Shown here piece after piece: positions 1 to 14,000 of a stretch of 64,000 nucleotides of DNA (positions within the stretch are counted from its first letter, which is position 1; each line of letters starts with the position of its first letter). The notes below the pieces were generated by a model. That model had not been told where the DNA came from. It was given only the letters and a program-made list of their open reading frames with translations, and ran no database searches. The DNA comes from Mangifera indica (Eukaryota; Streptophyta; Magnoliopsida; Sapindales; Anacardiaceae): contig NC_058141.1 of the NCBI RefSeq assembly GCF_011075055.1, positions 11,851,639-11,915,638 on the forward strand, written 5' to 3'. The position numbers were made by a program, and so were the translations under genes.

Positions 1-77
1 ATTTTTATTTAATTAATAAAAAATTGTAACATGTCCCTTCACTTCTTATTTACTAGACTAATTTTTTCCTTCTCTAG

Positions 78-1799
78 GATACTGAACCTGGTCAAATCAA
101 GGGAGTCCAGTTATCTGGTGAAGGTGCAAACGGTAATGCTGAAAATCAACCGAAAGGGGACCAAAACCCAACTTCAACCACAAACAAGACTGCTGGAAAA
201 CATGGAAAACAAGGGTCTCACGCCTCAAATCCACCAAAAGAAGAATATATTCATGTTAGGGCTCGAAGAGGCCAAGCAACAAATAGCCATAGTCTTGCTG
301 AAAGAGTAAAGATTTAATTTGGTAGTTTTTGTTAAATAGAAGCAACCTTTATATTTTGGTGCATAAGTTTGTAAAATTATGATTTTTTTGTAGGTGAGAA
401 GGGAAAAGATAAGTGAGAGGATGAAGTTTCTCCAAGACCTTGTACCTGGTTGCAGTAAGGTATATTTGTCAGATTTGATAGCTTTAGGACTTCCATTAAA
501 GCAAATTCTGGGAAGAATTTTGCATTTTAATTCATTTCAAAGAAATCCATTGGTTTTTGCAGGTAACTGGCAAAGCTGTGATGCTAGATGAAATCATTAA
601 CTATGTACAATCACTGCAACGGCAGGTTGAGGTAATGGAGTTCTCAATTAATGCATCATAGTTGGCATGTTTGTGCTTTGGCAGCATGAACAATTTATTC
701 CTCAAAGATTCTGATAAATGTATAGGTTGCATTTATTCTGCAGTTGGTGTATTTTGTCATGATTTGATTTTGAATGAAACAAGAATGGCTTATCTGGTCT
801 TTCTCTTAAGTTTCTTGCTTTTGAGACATTGATAAAATTACAGATAATTCTTTGCAGAAATTACTGTTTCCAAAGACAACATTTTCAGTTTTAATATATT
901 TGCTTTGGAAATCATCAATTTTCTTTTTTCATATTTAATGTGTGTGCTATATCCATTCCTTGCTGTAATACCAGTTTCTGTCAATGAAACTCGCCACAGT
1001 AAATCCACAGCTGGATTTTAACATAGAAGAGCTCCTGGCAAAAGATGTAAGTGAATTGGTTCACGATTCAGTATTGCACATTTGCTTGTGTATCCATGGT
1101 CTTTAGACTACAATATCTTTTCTATACAGATCCTTCGGTCACGAGCTGGTCCTTCATCTACTTTTGGGGTTTCCGCAGATATGCCTATGGTTTATCCTCC
1201 ACTACATCCATCTCAGCCAGGACTTATGCCAGCTGCTTGTCCTGGTATGGGAAACTCTCCTGACATACTTCGGAGAACTATTAATTCCCAGTTGACGCCT
1301 ATGACTGGAGGATTCAAGGATCCAGCACAGGTAAGTCTCCATATATCATCATTAGGGGAATGCTAAACTCCTGATACATGAGGGGGAATCTCAACCTAAT
1401 TCCTTTCTCCTCTCCCCGCTCCCCCCACCACACTTGAGTGGGGTGGTGAAATGTTTTTGTTAATTAGATTATTTGAAATTTAAATATATACCACAGTTAA
1501 AAGTAACAATTTAATGGCAATTACTCCATCTGGCCACCCTTCAGTACTTAAGAGTGAGGCAACTCACATTCTAATTTCATGTGTTTTGATATAGTTACCC
1601 AATATGTGGGAGGATGATCTCCACAATGTTGTTCAGATGAGCTATGGAACTGGCCCTCCCCCTGATAGCCAAGATATAAATGGTATAACTTGATACTCTC
1701 CTCTATAAGAGTCTTTTGTTTATTCTTGAGCTCACTGGAGAGATGTTCACCGCATTTGCAGGCTCTGTAACTCCAGGTCATTTGAAGGTTGAACTTTGA
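78..1799 (+). CDS. bHLH transcription factor, bHLH49/74-like, 3' part
   Basis: Partial gene; the 5' end lies left of the window. Seven exons are supported by GT-AG borders and reading-frame continuity: 78-305, 394-459, 563-631, 975-1046, 1130-1330, 1595-1682, 1762-1799 (stop TGA). The first visible exon ends in the basic region ([19 protein letters not shown]), followed by helix 1 ([19 protein letters not shown]) and helix 2 ([20 protein letters not shown]). His, Glu and Arg at the E-box contact positions are present, so DNA binding to CANNTG sites as a nuclear dimer is expected. The C-terminus ends [12 protein letters not shown]. The [18 protein letters not shown] signature places it in the plant CIB/bHLH49-62-74 group. 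The choice of bHLH49 rests partly on remembered neighbours in Arabidopsis (PUB42, RPOT1, BIM2), so the exact orthologue is inferred. No breaks are visible in the part shown. Confidence 0.9.
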
Positions 1800-3999
1800 T
1801 TATTCTCTGTTGGTCTTACACCACCAGACTATTACAGCATCATATATACTTGCACTCCTATCTGGGAGGCGACGACGAAGCTCACAAGTATTCCTCTTAT
1901 AAACTTAAATGATGATTAAATGTAGACTATGACCATTTTCCTACTTCAACTGTAATCTGCCAATTGAGATGCCACTGACCTGTTCTTTGAGCTTGATTAA
2001 TAAGTTCAGAACTAAAGCAGCTGATCACTTCGCGGCGAGGGCCCTCAGATGCATAATGTGGCAGTGACCTTGTTTGTTAGATTAGTTATAAATAATATAT
2101 ATTACATATATGCAAGAAAATATTCATTAGAATAGAATTGCTCCTTGAGCAGAAAATGTCTGGATCCAAGAATGTATAGGTTAATATTCCAAGAGTAGAC
2201 CAGTAGACAAAACTGGTATCTCATTAGATACAAGTGTAATTTTTACAAGATAGCAGTGTTAAAGCCTTTGGGAGTTAATGTTCTATTCAGAGATGGAAGC
2301 TGAATGGTAATTATATATATTGATCTCTCTGGATTACATTAATCCATCTGGGTTTCTCATTAAGGAGAAGATCTCCCTGGACTATGAATATGCCAGGTTC
2401 ATGGAGGACAATAATAGATTCAATATTCATCACTGCAATGCAAATTCTGCACAAGAATATTAATAACCAAAAAACCTTTCACCCTTTACTTATGGTTTAA
2501 ATTTAATTTTGGATTTTTGATGCTGCCAGTATTAAAAATCTTCAAATTCTTGGAAAAACAAAATCTTATATTAGTTCTCTGAATATATGCAAATTTCAAA
2601 CTTAAGTTTCCATAATAACCAATTAGGCGATACATGCCAAAAAGTTTTGTTCTAAATTAAGCGTTTTATCATCCCTTCCTATATGATTCTTGTTAATAAT
2701 TGAAGAAAAATGGTCTTAACCAATCTTATATAAATAGTCTCTTGTTCAATTATCATCCATTTTTTATCTCCACCATCGTATCTTATCGTGTTATCATTTC
2801 CGAATATCCACAACTCTCCATATCCAATTAGAAATTCTGCTTCAATTATTTTCAAAAATGGAAACTTCTTGCAATCAAAGAAACACAATTGGTTAAAACA
2901 TAGTGTAATAAAACAACTTCATATATCCATTACCCTTCACAATATGAAACTTATGTTTTCAAAAATTAAATTTATGTTTCCTAAATATTGAAAATAAGTC
3001 AAAATAGTTTAAAATTTTGAATTTTGAATAATATTCTCTTATCAAATGCTTACCTGCTTTACCTGTCTAACTCATGCATTCCCGCCTATTGTTTTCGAAA
3101 GGCCAAAAGATTCCCACCAAGGTTTGACGCATTATCAAAATCTCACCCGTTAAGTATTGAAAATTTAAATACATACTCCTCGTATAATTTCGTTAATATT
3201 TTCTATTATTTTCTTAAATTCATTATCCCAAAGTGATTTTTCAAATCAAGTGAGCAGAACAACAATTGGAAAAAGCTAACAAGAACACAACAGTAGCGTG
3301 GCATAATCTGCAGCTGAACGACCTCCCTGTCCATCATATATTGCAAAATGCTCACATCTAGAAATTAAAACATTATATTTGTACTTACCACAATAAATCC
3401 AAACCATATACAATATAATGATTGAAAAAAAAAAAGAAACAAAAAGACAAAAACAACCTCAAAGTGCCAGGAGAATGGATGCAGCAGAATTGAATTTTAA
3501 ATTCGATTAAAGAGTTATAACCAAAACTTTTTTTTTAATGGAACTTGTTAGTGTTGATTGGACAAATAAATCTTATAAACGATTTATTTTTTTAATGGAA
3601 CTTGTTACTTGTGGGTCGTATATGATTTTAACAATGATTTTGTATTTGATTTTGATTTGGAAGGGAATTTGAAAGGGCTTTCGACTTGATAAGAAAGTTG
3701 GCAAGGGAGTTCATTTTGATTGGACATCAGAAATAATAATTTTAAATTTTAAACTTAAATTAATACTGTATAAATTATTTATTTTATCTTTTTCTCTAGT
3801 TAATAATAATAATTTATAAATAAATATTTAAATATTTAAAATTTAATTCACCTAACTTTGACCATACATCAAACCTTGAGAGAAAATAAATCTTTCAACA
3901 TTTTATTTATAAGTTTAATAAAATTGCATAACATTCTCCGAAATTTTATTAAATATATTTTCACCTTTTATTAATATTAATTTTATTGTTAATAATTAT
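1800..3999. other. Intergenic, no gene seen
   Basis: The first 200-300 bases are probably the 3' UTR of the bHLH gene. The rest is AT-rich. Open frames are 70 residues or shorter and I recognised no protein family in them. It contains poly-A/poly-T tracts and no clear terminal repeats. Confidence 0.5.
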
Positions 4000-4059
4000 A
4001 CAAATAAAATAAAAAATAGTCACCAATGACATTCAATCCCAACATACTTAGGCAGGTAC

Positions 4060-4500
4060 AAACTTGATTAGATCTCATTTATAATGGTGAGATTTTGTCA
4101 TAATTACACTTGGGATAGTGAGACATGAGCATACCGCATCAAAAACCATAATATGATTTGTCAAAATTGGTGTAATTGAGGTTGCGATTTTGACTGAATC
4201 ATATTAGTTTAGCCGTAACTCTAATCAAATTATGTCATGATACTTTGGTTAAATTACACTTGGAATGATGTGATTTGGTCTAATCATTTTTTCACAAATT
4301 CGATTTGGGTTGAACAACATCTTATTAGGTTCGATTTTAATTGAATCACATCATTTTGTGTAAGATTTGATTATAATGACATTTGAAACAATACGATTCA
4401 AGTTAAATTTTATAAAGTTACATTATTATAAGTGTGATTTTAGCCAAATCTCATCATCTTGAATGCAATTTGACTATGATTGCACTTGACCAATACTCTT
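4060..4500. repeat. Degenerate tandem repeat upstream of RPOT copy A
   Basis: Roughly ten imperfect units of about 35-40 bases, each built around words such as ATTACACTTGG, ATGATGTGATTTGG and TCAAATTAT. They are too diverged for a fixed period by eye. A corresponding block lies in arm B at 38,690-39,130, so the array predates the inverted duplication. Confidence 0.6.
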
Positions 4501-5084
4501 TCGACCATTTGGAATAACGTAGGGCTTAATTTTTATTTTTCTTTTTCATTAAAGATAGGGTTTAATTAGCTCCTGAGAAAATAGTAATTTTTAAATTGAA
4601 TATATATTACATAGATGATATCATCTGTCAAAATTGTATCACTTTAGAGTCAGAATTTTAATGAAAGGTAGGAAATTGTTTGTTTCAAACTTCATGGATG
4701 GCAATGAAATCTGGCAAATCTTTAATATGGTAAGGGAAACTTGGCTATTCGGTTCGGTCAAGTCCACCCGTCTGTTAAATCGGGTCAGTAAAAGTCCGGC
4801 TCTGAAAACCTGAATTGCTTGAAACAAGTAAACAACCACGTAGGTTTTAGAAGGGTTTTAAGGCGGCTGCAAAATGTTTCTCGTTTTGGTTTCGGGACAT
4901 CAGTTTTTCCCATCTCTTCTATGTTTTTTGGCCTGTCTCGTTAATTAAGTTTCTCTTCCCTCTAAAGTTTTACACAGCTTACTAATTACTTCTTTATCAT
5001 AGTTTATCCAATTTTCTCTTCATTCACAAACTGGGTTCCTCTTTGGTTGTTTATATCCCTTCTTCAACGTTTATTCGTTGAAAC

Positions 5085-8000
5085 ATGTGGCGGAACTTAG
5101 CCAAAAGAGCTTCTTCTAGGAAGATTAAATTTTCCCCTGGGAAATTTTCTCAAGAATCTACTTTTCTGGAGAATATAAAAACTCCAGAGACTCAAACTCT
5201 CTTTAAGGCTTCATACCCACTTCTGGGTTTGCACCTAGTTACTGATTTATCCCCTAAAAATCAAAACTTGGGTCGATTCAGTCACACTCAATCTATCAAC
5301 CCTTTTAGTCTTTTTAACTGTACAAGAAGTTATGCAAATGTTGCAGAGGCAATTGCTTCAACAGATGGAGAATCAGATATTTCAGGTTCAGAAGAGATGC
5401 AAGAATTGATGGAGCAAATCCGCAAAAGGCCAGACAATGTAATGGACTCATCATCTTCGTCGTTTTATAAGCAGCCGAAGAGAATGGTGGGTGGAATGGG
5501 TATGCAGAAGTACTACGCGTTAAAGCGTAGGCAAATAAAGATGGAGACCGAAGCATGGGAACAGGCAGCCAAGGAATATCAAGATCTTTTAACGGACATG
5601 TGTGAGCAAAGGCTTGCACCCAATTTGCCTTATGTTAAGTCCTTGTTTCTTGGTTGGTTTGAGCCTTTAAGAGATGCAATTGCTAAAGACCAAGAGATTT
5701 GCAAGGAGAAAAGGTATATGAATACTTATGCTCCTTATTTTGATAAGTTGCCTGCGGATATGATGGCCGTTATCACTATGCATAAGTTGGTGGGGTTGTT
5801 GGTAAGTAATGCAGGAAAGCCTGTCAGGGTGGTACAAGCCGCTTGCCTGATAGGTGAAGCCATTGAACATGAGGTGGGTAAGCTATAATTTTCAGATTTT
5901 TAGTTTTCCTTTTTAATGGATTTTTCATGGAATTTTTCCTTGATACATATGAATCTAAAGTGTGTAGTTGAAAATTGAAATTATAGCATTACTCTTTGGT
6001 GATTCTTTTAGACTGGGCATGTTATTCTAACGGAAATTTGTATTGGTTCTGGAAGTAGAAACTCATTGGCTGTTTAATCTTGCCAATATGTTGTTCAGGC
6101 CCCTCATTGCCTAGGAATTGATTCTTCACATGTATTGCCAGTAGTTGAGTTGGTACCAATTATTAACCTCGACTTGAATTTATTTTTTACTCAATTCTGA
6201 TCAGCAAAGTGAATATTAGGCTGTGATTTGGTGATTCCAGAGCAGCAAAGTGGCCAATTTGCTAGTTTGCTCATGAAAGGTCTATGAGGACACACAGCTT
6301 TGCTCGATTAAAACCAAAATTCCTTCCCTTTCACATAGCTGGTGGCAAACATCAAAAGTACTTCAATAGGCCCTTTTTTTCTTCTTTAGTTAAAGAATTG
6401 ATGCCCATGCTTTTGACTTAGATGGACTGTGGAAGGAGACAGGGAGAAATGACTTGATTTTCCCACAGAGAACAGGCCTCCACTTGGTTGGATCCAGATC
6501 AGCCGTTGCTACCACTACCTGCATTTCTCTTCTGTTTCTTACAATCTCTTTTAAGGTATTAAACACCTCACTGAACATCTTGAAGCCAGAAGCACGATGA
6601 ACAGAACTGCAGCTAGTTACATATTTGTGGTGCAGCTGAAAAATGTTTATCTCGTGCTCAGTATTTTAATTGCTAGTGTAGAACATTGCAAAGATTCTGC
6701 TAATAGAGGCCATTTTTTTTAGTCAGTCAGGTTTTATATGGGGTCTTCAACCTTTACCTGATGCATATATGTCCCTTTTAGAATGAGACGTTTTCATGTC
6801 AAGGCCTGTATATGTTGAAGTGAATTTTTGGGGTTTATTCTCAATCGCTCTTTTAACTATAAGAGGAATGGTGTTATCTGCTTGACTTGCCACTAAATTG
6901 TTGTTTTGCAATGAAGTTTAGGATTTTCCTTTAAGATGTTTGACAAAAAAAAGGTAATACCTAGCAATAGTTTAGCTCTATCGGAGTGTTTTTTCTTGAA
7001 GAAGCCACTTTTCCTTTTTATGCATAGTTTATAGAATATTTTGATTCTTTTCAATTGTTAAGGTGTGATTAGAAGATTATTTATTCAAACTGTGTACACA
7101 GATGTGAGTATTCCTGATTGTCTATATTCTGTCTATGTAAATGAAGTTTGGAGTCAAATCTTTCAGTGAAAGGAATTTATGATAGTAATGATTTATGGTT
7201 TTTGCTGTCTCTACAACATGTGCAATTAATTCACTCTAATTAATTTTGGTTATGCATATATCAAAGAGTATATTATTCCAAAAGTATTCTGAAGAGCACC
7301 ATTGACATTTTTTTGGGTACTGGAGAAATTGACAATAAATTTATGTACAATTATATCTTATGCGGATCAGGCCAGGATACACAAATTCTTGGAGAAGACG
7401 AAGAAGAAGATGAATGTAGCAGATAGTAAATCGGGAGATATATCAGAAACTTCCACCGATGAACTAGAGAAAGTAACCAAAGAAAAAGAAAAATTAAGGA
7501 AGAAGGTTACTAGTTTAATGAAAAAACAAAAGCTGGAGCAAGCAAGGGAAATTGTGAAGCAACAAGATGATTCAAAGCCATGGGGTCAAGATGCTCATGT
7601 TAAGGTTTGTGATTTGTAGCTCTATGTTTGCTGCTCATCATTGGTTTTACTCTTCTTTTTGGTTTTATGTTCTGATGCTTGCACTTCCCAGGTTGGTTGC
7701 CGTTTGATGCAGTTGTTCATGGAAACAGCCTATATACAACCTCCTATTGATCAATTCTGTGATAGTCCACCTGATATTCGCCCTGCGTTTGTACACACTT
7801 TTAAAAGTATCACAAATGAGGCAATGTAAAAAAAGACTACATCTCTGTTTCTAGCCCCACTCTGTCTCTAATAAATATATTACAACATTTGCTTTTTCTG
7901 GTTGTCTATGATAGGAAAGGGCCAAAAGGCAGGAGGTATGGTGTTATAGAATGCGATCCTCTTGTCTGCAAAGGTCTTGAGAAAAGTGTGAGTTGGATTC

Positions 8001-11000
8001 CTTTATCTACAATGACTCACTTTAATGCTATTTTGCACTGTTTTTTAATTTCTAAATCGGGACACTTTGAAAGTGCCTTGACTTCTCCCCCAGTACTTAC
8101 ATTTATAGGCATGAGGTATCAGTATGTAACTAATCTTTGTTGGTCTAAACAGGCTAGGCACATGGTCATTCCTTATATGCCAATGCTAGTGCCTCCTTTG
8201 AATTGGACAGGGTATGAATTTTATATTTTGGTACTTTACTATGACAATAATTGCAAGTTCTTATATATTTTATGCTTTATTGAACAACTTCTTTAGCTTA
8301 ATTGTCATTTTAAACAATCATCATAGAAGGAGATATACACTAATTGTATATTTGGTCATGTAAGTATGAGCTTGATTGCTAGTTTGACTTAATTGAGCTG
8401 AGAATGAGCAGTCATACATTGAGCTCGAGCTTGAGCTAGAACTTGACCCATGGGAGGCTCGACTTGATAGGCTTGCAAGCAGCTCTCAAATGAAGAAAAA
8501 ACGATGTCATTTTAGCCAAGTATGGGTGATGACCAAAACGAAGTTACATATATTTTGAACTTATAAATGATTATTTTAAAATTTATGTTTTCTAGTAAAA
8601 GAAAATATTAGAGGAAAGTTAAATTGTGTTGAAAAAGGAACAAAGTAAGTTTAATTATGATGTGTAAAGTGAGTTGTTAAAGTTTCTCTTCCTAATTTGG
8701 GGTTTTCGGAATTGGGTTGAATTTATATATAATGGGCAAAGTAAGTTGTTATAAGTTGTTAAATAAGCTTTAACAACTCATTTCACCCATTATAGATAAA
8801 CTTACTATTTTTCTTCGTCAACACAATTCAACTTCCCTCTAATGTTTTCTTTATTAGAGAATAGAAATTAAAAAAAAAGTTATAAGTTCAAAAATATTTT
8901 TTCTACGGTACTGAATTGAGGTTGTGCCGAGCTTGAGTGTTAGCCACTACATCAAGCTCAAGCATGCCCAAGCTCGAGATTGGCTTGGCTCGAATCCACC
9001 TTTACTTCCTATTAGCTTGGAATGAGGCTTGCTTGAGTTGTGTATTGGAATCATATTTATTTTATGCCTTTTCATGATTAACTTTTTTTGTTATTTGGAG
9101 TAACTGTATATATATGATATTTGCTCCTTTTGTTTTGGATGTTGGTCTTACTTGGTGTTTTGGTAGGTATGATTGTGGTGCATACTTATTTTTACCATCC
9201 TATTTTATGCGAACACATGGAGCAAGACAACAACGTGAAACAGTAAAAAGAACTCCAAGGAGTCAATTAGAGCCTGTTTTTGAGGTTTGAGATATCAAGA
9301 GTTTTGTGCTTTAGTTACTTATTTGCTTCTTTTAATGTTTAATGATTATCTTTGACTTTTCTTTTTGTGGCATTTTTTCTTGGGTAATAGTTATGAAAAA
9401 TTTATGTTTGGACATTGCAAGGGCTTAACTTTGAGTTGGATGCATTAATGCTGTGATTTTTTCTGAATCAGGCCCTGAATACTCTAGGAAATACCAAATG
9501 GAGGGTGAATAAAAGGATACTTAGTGTGATTGAAAGAATCTGGGCTAATGGAGGCTGTCTTGCTGGCCTGGTTGATCTTGAAGATGTGGGTACAGTTCAA
9601 TTAGCCCAAATTATTTTTGTTCTTATATTTTTTCATGTTCCTTTTTCTTTTTGAAGGAATTAATGTTCAACATAAACTTCATTCTTACTCATCCTGTTCA
9701 GTGCTGCAGTACTTTTTAGTAATTATTGTTCTTCATCTTTCCTAAATGTATCTTACAATACAGGTTCCTATCCCTGAAGAACCTGGCACAGAGGATGTGG
9801 CAGAAATAAAGAAATGGAAATGGAAGGTGAAGGCTGCAAAAAAGGAAAATAGTGAGAGGCATTCACAGCGCTGTGATGCAGAACTCAAACTTGCTGTAAT
9901 ATATTCACTCTTCTCTAAAATTTACTTAGGGCTGTAGCATACAGCGGTTGGTGCAATATTAATGTCTCTTTTGGGTGCAGGTTGCTCGCAAAATGAAGGA
10001 TGAGGAGGGCTTCTACTACCCACATAACCTTGATTTCCGAGGTCGTGCATATCCCATGCATCCACATTTGAATCACCTTGGCTCTGATCTGTGCCGAGGT
10101 ATCCTAGAGTTTGCAGAGGGACGCCCTCTTGGGAAGACAGGCTTATGTTGGTTGAAGATACATCTGGCCAATTTATATGCTGGTGGTGTGGACAAACTGT
10201 CTTATGAGGGTCGGGTAGCATTCACTGAGAATCATTTGGATGATATCTTTGATTCTGCAGACAGACCTCTTGAAGGAAGGTGCTGGTGGTTGGGTGCAGA
10301 AGATCCTTTTCAGTGCTTGGCAGCATGTATTAATCTCTCAGAAGCAATGAGAAGCTCCTCTCCAGAGACTACAATTTCACATATCCCTGTGCACATGGTA
10401 TTTTCTTTTTCATAATGATATTGCATGTATTATTTTGGACAAAATCGTTGCTAAGTACATGATATAGTGGATGTGCATGTTCCAAAACTTTTCCTTTACA
10501 AAATCATGATTTCATGTTTTGGAGGGGTTGGTGTAAAGATTCACTTTTTCTAGTAGTGTTTTTTGTTTCATTCACTTTTTGTATATTCAGAAACATATGT
10601 AGACTTGTGATTTTGTTGAGATACTGGTGCAATAGCCTCTTTATAAAATTGGATTGTCACTATCATCATTTGTGCTAGAATGTAACATAACTGTAGCTTG
10701 TTCTCATTAATTATAGACCATGATGCATATTATAATATGATATTTTAGCAATGTTAATTGTTTTGCTTATTTTGTTGCATTTCCATTATTATGTCTCTAT
10801 TATGAGGTTAGGACCTTCTAGATTCATCTTTAGGATCTCTTGTAACTTTAATGCTTGGTTCCGTATAATTCCTGTAGGTCTTAACCTTAGCTTTTATTGT
10901 TTTGTTATTCTGCAAGGACGGTTCATGTAATGGGTTGCAACACTATGCTGCCTTAGGAAGGGACAAGGTAATGAAACTTATATTTGTTTTTACTTCCAAA

Positions 11001-14000
11001 GTATAATTTAAGCTCTTCTCTACTTGGCAAACCTTTGGTTGTCATTTCCTGTACTTGAATAATTTTTTCCTTCTAGAAGTTATATGTTTTTCTTCTTGAG
11101 CTTTTCCAGTTGCACCCTATTTGATCAATTGTTTTTATGGCATTAAAGAATTTCTGGGAATATGAAAACTGTAACTTTTTTCTTGTCCTGGGAAAGGTTT
11201 GAAATTTATGGGAAATTATTACTTCATACTGGACAGATATATTATCTTTTTCATCTTTTTGACCATTTTAAATTCCCAAGAGTCAAATGACACCTTAAAC
11301 ACCTTTATTTCCATGAGTCAGATTCAGTATCTGTCACCGTGCTAATCCTAATCCTTTTGGGAACCATTTTTAAGTGTTTTGTTAATTATTTCCTCTTGTA
11401 AAAATATTTTAATATATCTCTCCCATGCTTGTGTTATTTTGTGACTTTCTTAGTTGGGAGCTGCTGCTGTGAATCTTGTTGGAGGGGATAAACCTGCAGA
11501 TGTTTACTCAGGAATTGCATCCCGGTAAAAAAAGCTCTCTCTATCACTCTCTTGTGCATGCATGTACCTTATTGCATCTAATTAAATTCCTGTTGCAATT
11601 CAGAGTTCTTGAGATAATGCGGAGGGATGCAGAGAAAGATCCTGCAACTAATCCACATGCACTATTTGCTCGGCTTTTAATCAATCAGGTCTGTCGTTTT
11701 TTCAGTCTGTTGAATGCAATAACATTATGTTTGCATAAAAATGTACAACTGCTTTGCATATACATGGGATATAATTGTTTGTTACTCTTATATGATGATT
11801 TAACTGACACCTGAGGTTGTAGTCAGAATTTTCATTGACCAGCTTAGTATATATTGCTAATATTTTATATTTACTGTTGGACATAATTAGGTGGACAGAA
11901 AGTTGGTGAAGCAGACAGTGATGACATCTGTTTATGGTGTCACTTATATAGGGGCCCGTGACCAAATCAAGAAGAGATTAAAAGAACGTGGTGCCATTGC
12001 AGATGATTCAGAACTCTTTGCAGCATCTTGCTATGCTGCTAAAGTAAGGAAATTATATTTTAGTGTGTGTTTTATGCGTGTGCAGGTGTGCTTGTATAAT
12101 GTAGTTTACACTCATGACTTTTGTGCACATACAGACCACATTGACTGCCTTGGAAGAGATGTTTGAAGCTGCAAGAAGTATCATGAGTTGGCTTGGCGAG
12201 TGTGCTAAGGTTTGTGATCTGTTTCCTAGTGAATTTAATTTTTTATATCTTAATGATGTATCTATAGTGGAAAAGCTAATCACGTAAGTGGACTGCTCTG
12301 AACCTAATGTTTAGGAGTTAAGCTATGGAGATTGTCCAAATGAGAATCTTATTTATCTGTAGGCTGTGTTGCTGTAAGAGTCACTAGGTGATCTGATGCT
12401 ATTGTTTGGAAATTCCAGTTAGATAAATTTATTCACAATTTGTTTTGCCTTTCTCTTTCCTGATCATCCATAAAAGTTGGATGAGATCATTATTTTCATG
12501 AGCAGGTGGATTTGGACATTCTAAATACACACTGACACACCATGGTGACATGGTCAACATTTGTGGGTTTCCAGAAAATAGATCTCTTGATGGTTTATAG
12601 TTTGTTAACTGAATAAGCTTACAAATATAGGATGCTGCCATTAGAACTTCAAATTTGATTGGTTTCTATGTCTTGTTTTGTACCCTAGGACAGGTATGCA
12701 TCCCCTTTTTGATATTTTGCAGTGTTCATTCTCATGGTTTTCTGTCTCCACTAAGGCAATTCTTCTGGTTCAGTCAAAAGAGTCTTTTGATGTTGTGAAC
12801 CCTTAGATTCTTACAGTTCAAGATTTTTTCTCATTTTTTTTAATTTCTCTTGTATAGTACTGTGGAACAAGTGTGCATCTTTTCATTGTTATAATAAATT
12901 CATTATTAGCCAAGCTACTGTAACACAAACTTTTATTACTAATTTGTGACACAAATTCTTTAAATTGCTTCATGGCGATTGGCTGGCTTAAAAATTGTTG
13001 AGATTGCATAAAAGAATAACTGACTCTAACTTCCATTGCAAGTCCATTGGATTATGTTTAATCAAAGGTTAAGAATATATTTCACAAAATTTGTTCATAT
13101 ATTTATGTGTTATAATAGCCTGACCATTTACTATATATTGAATAGAAAAAGATGTTGCTGTTTCCAAAATTTTTTCACTTAAAGAGTCCCTCAAAATCCA
13201 TTTATGTAGTCTTAAAAATATTCTGCAGCAAGTTTTGATATTACAACATGGTAATTTGGTAAAGGTACTCATTTTCCCAAATTGTTTAGAGCTCAAGTTC
13301 CCATGTTGCCCATTTCTCTCATGTCTTGAAACTTTTTCATGAGCCAAATGTTTATTCAAAGTGTTGTATTAATTGTCTTATATGGAATCTTAGCATCATC
13401 CCCATTAAGCTGTGTTGTTTTTCTACAATTGCTGAGATCAAAATTTGAATCTTATCAGGTGATTGCTTCAGAGAACCAGGCAGTGCGATGGACAACTCCT
13501 CTTGGACTTCCTGTTGTACAGCCTTACCGCCACTTAGGAAGGCGTCTTGTAATGTTCTAAGAAAAATTTGACGTTCCATTACCCTACAAGTTTGAATTAA
13601 ATTCCTCAGTAATTTCAGTTTTTAATTAGAATTTTATGTTGAATTGAATGCAGATCAAAACGTCCCTGCAGATATTGGCATTACAGCGAGAAACTGACAA
13701 GGTTTTTAAGCTTCCTTTACTGTTAGGCCTTATTTATCCGTCTCTTCCAGATTTTAAAGCGAAATTCTAACAAAATCATAAGCATCTTTGTTTATCTGTC
13801 TGTGCTTTAAAATGAAAAAAAATTCTCTTTAGCCGTAATGTGTAAAATATATATATATATATATATATCTAGCTTACTGATATTGTGTATTTTCAGTTTT
13901 TTACCAATTAATTTTATGTAATCTGTGATTTAATGGTATTTAACTTTTTCTTGTAAAATTAATTTAAAGCCATCTGCAGTCTACCATTTCACTGATTCTG

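Noticed and set aside
31..77. ATG-started extension before the first bHLH exon
   Set aside because: A pyrimidine-rich stretch ending in CTCTAG at 77 is a clear splice acceptor; the upstream part is intron.
10390..10920. Met instead of Gln just before the first catalytic Asp of RPOT as a sign of decay
   Set aside because: Both copies share it, and the equivalent position is not conserved in T7-like enzymes (Phe in T7), so it is probably harmless.
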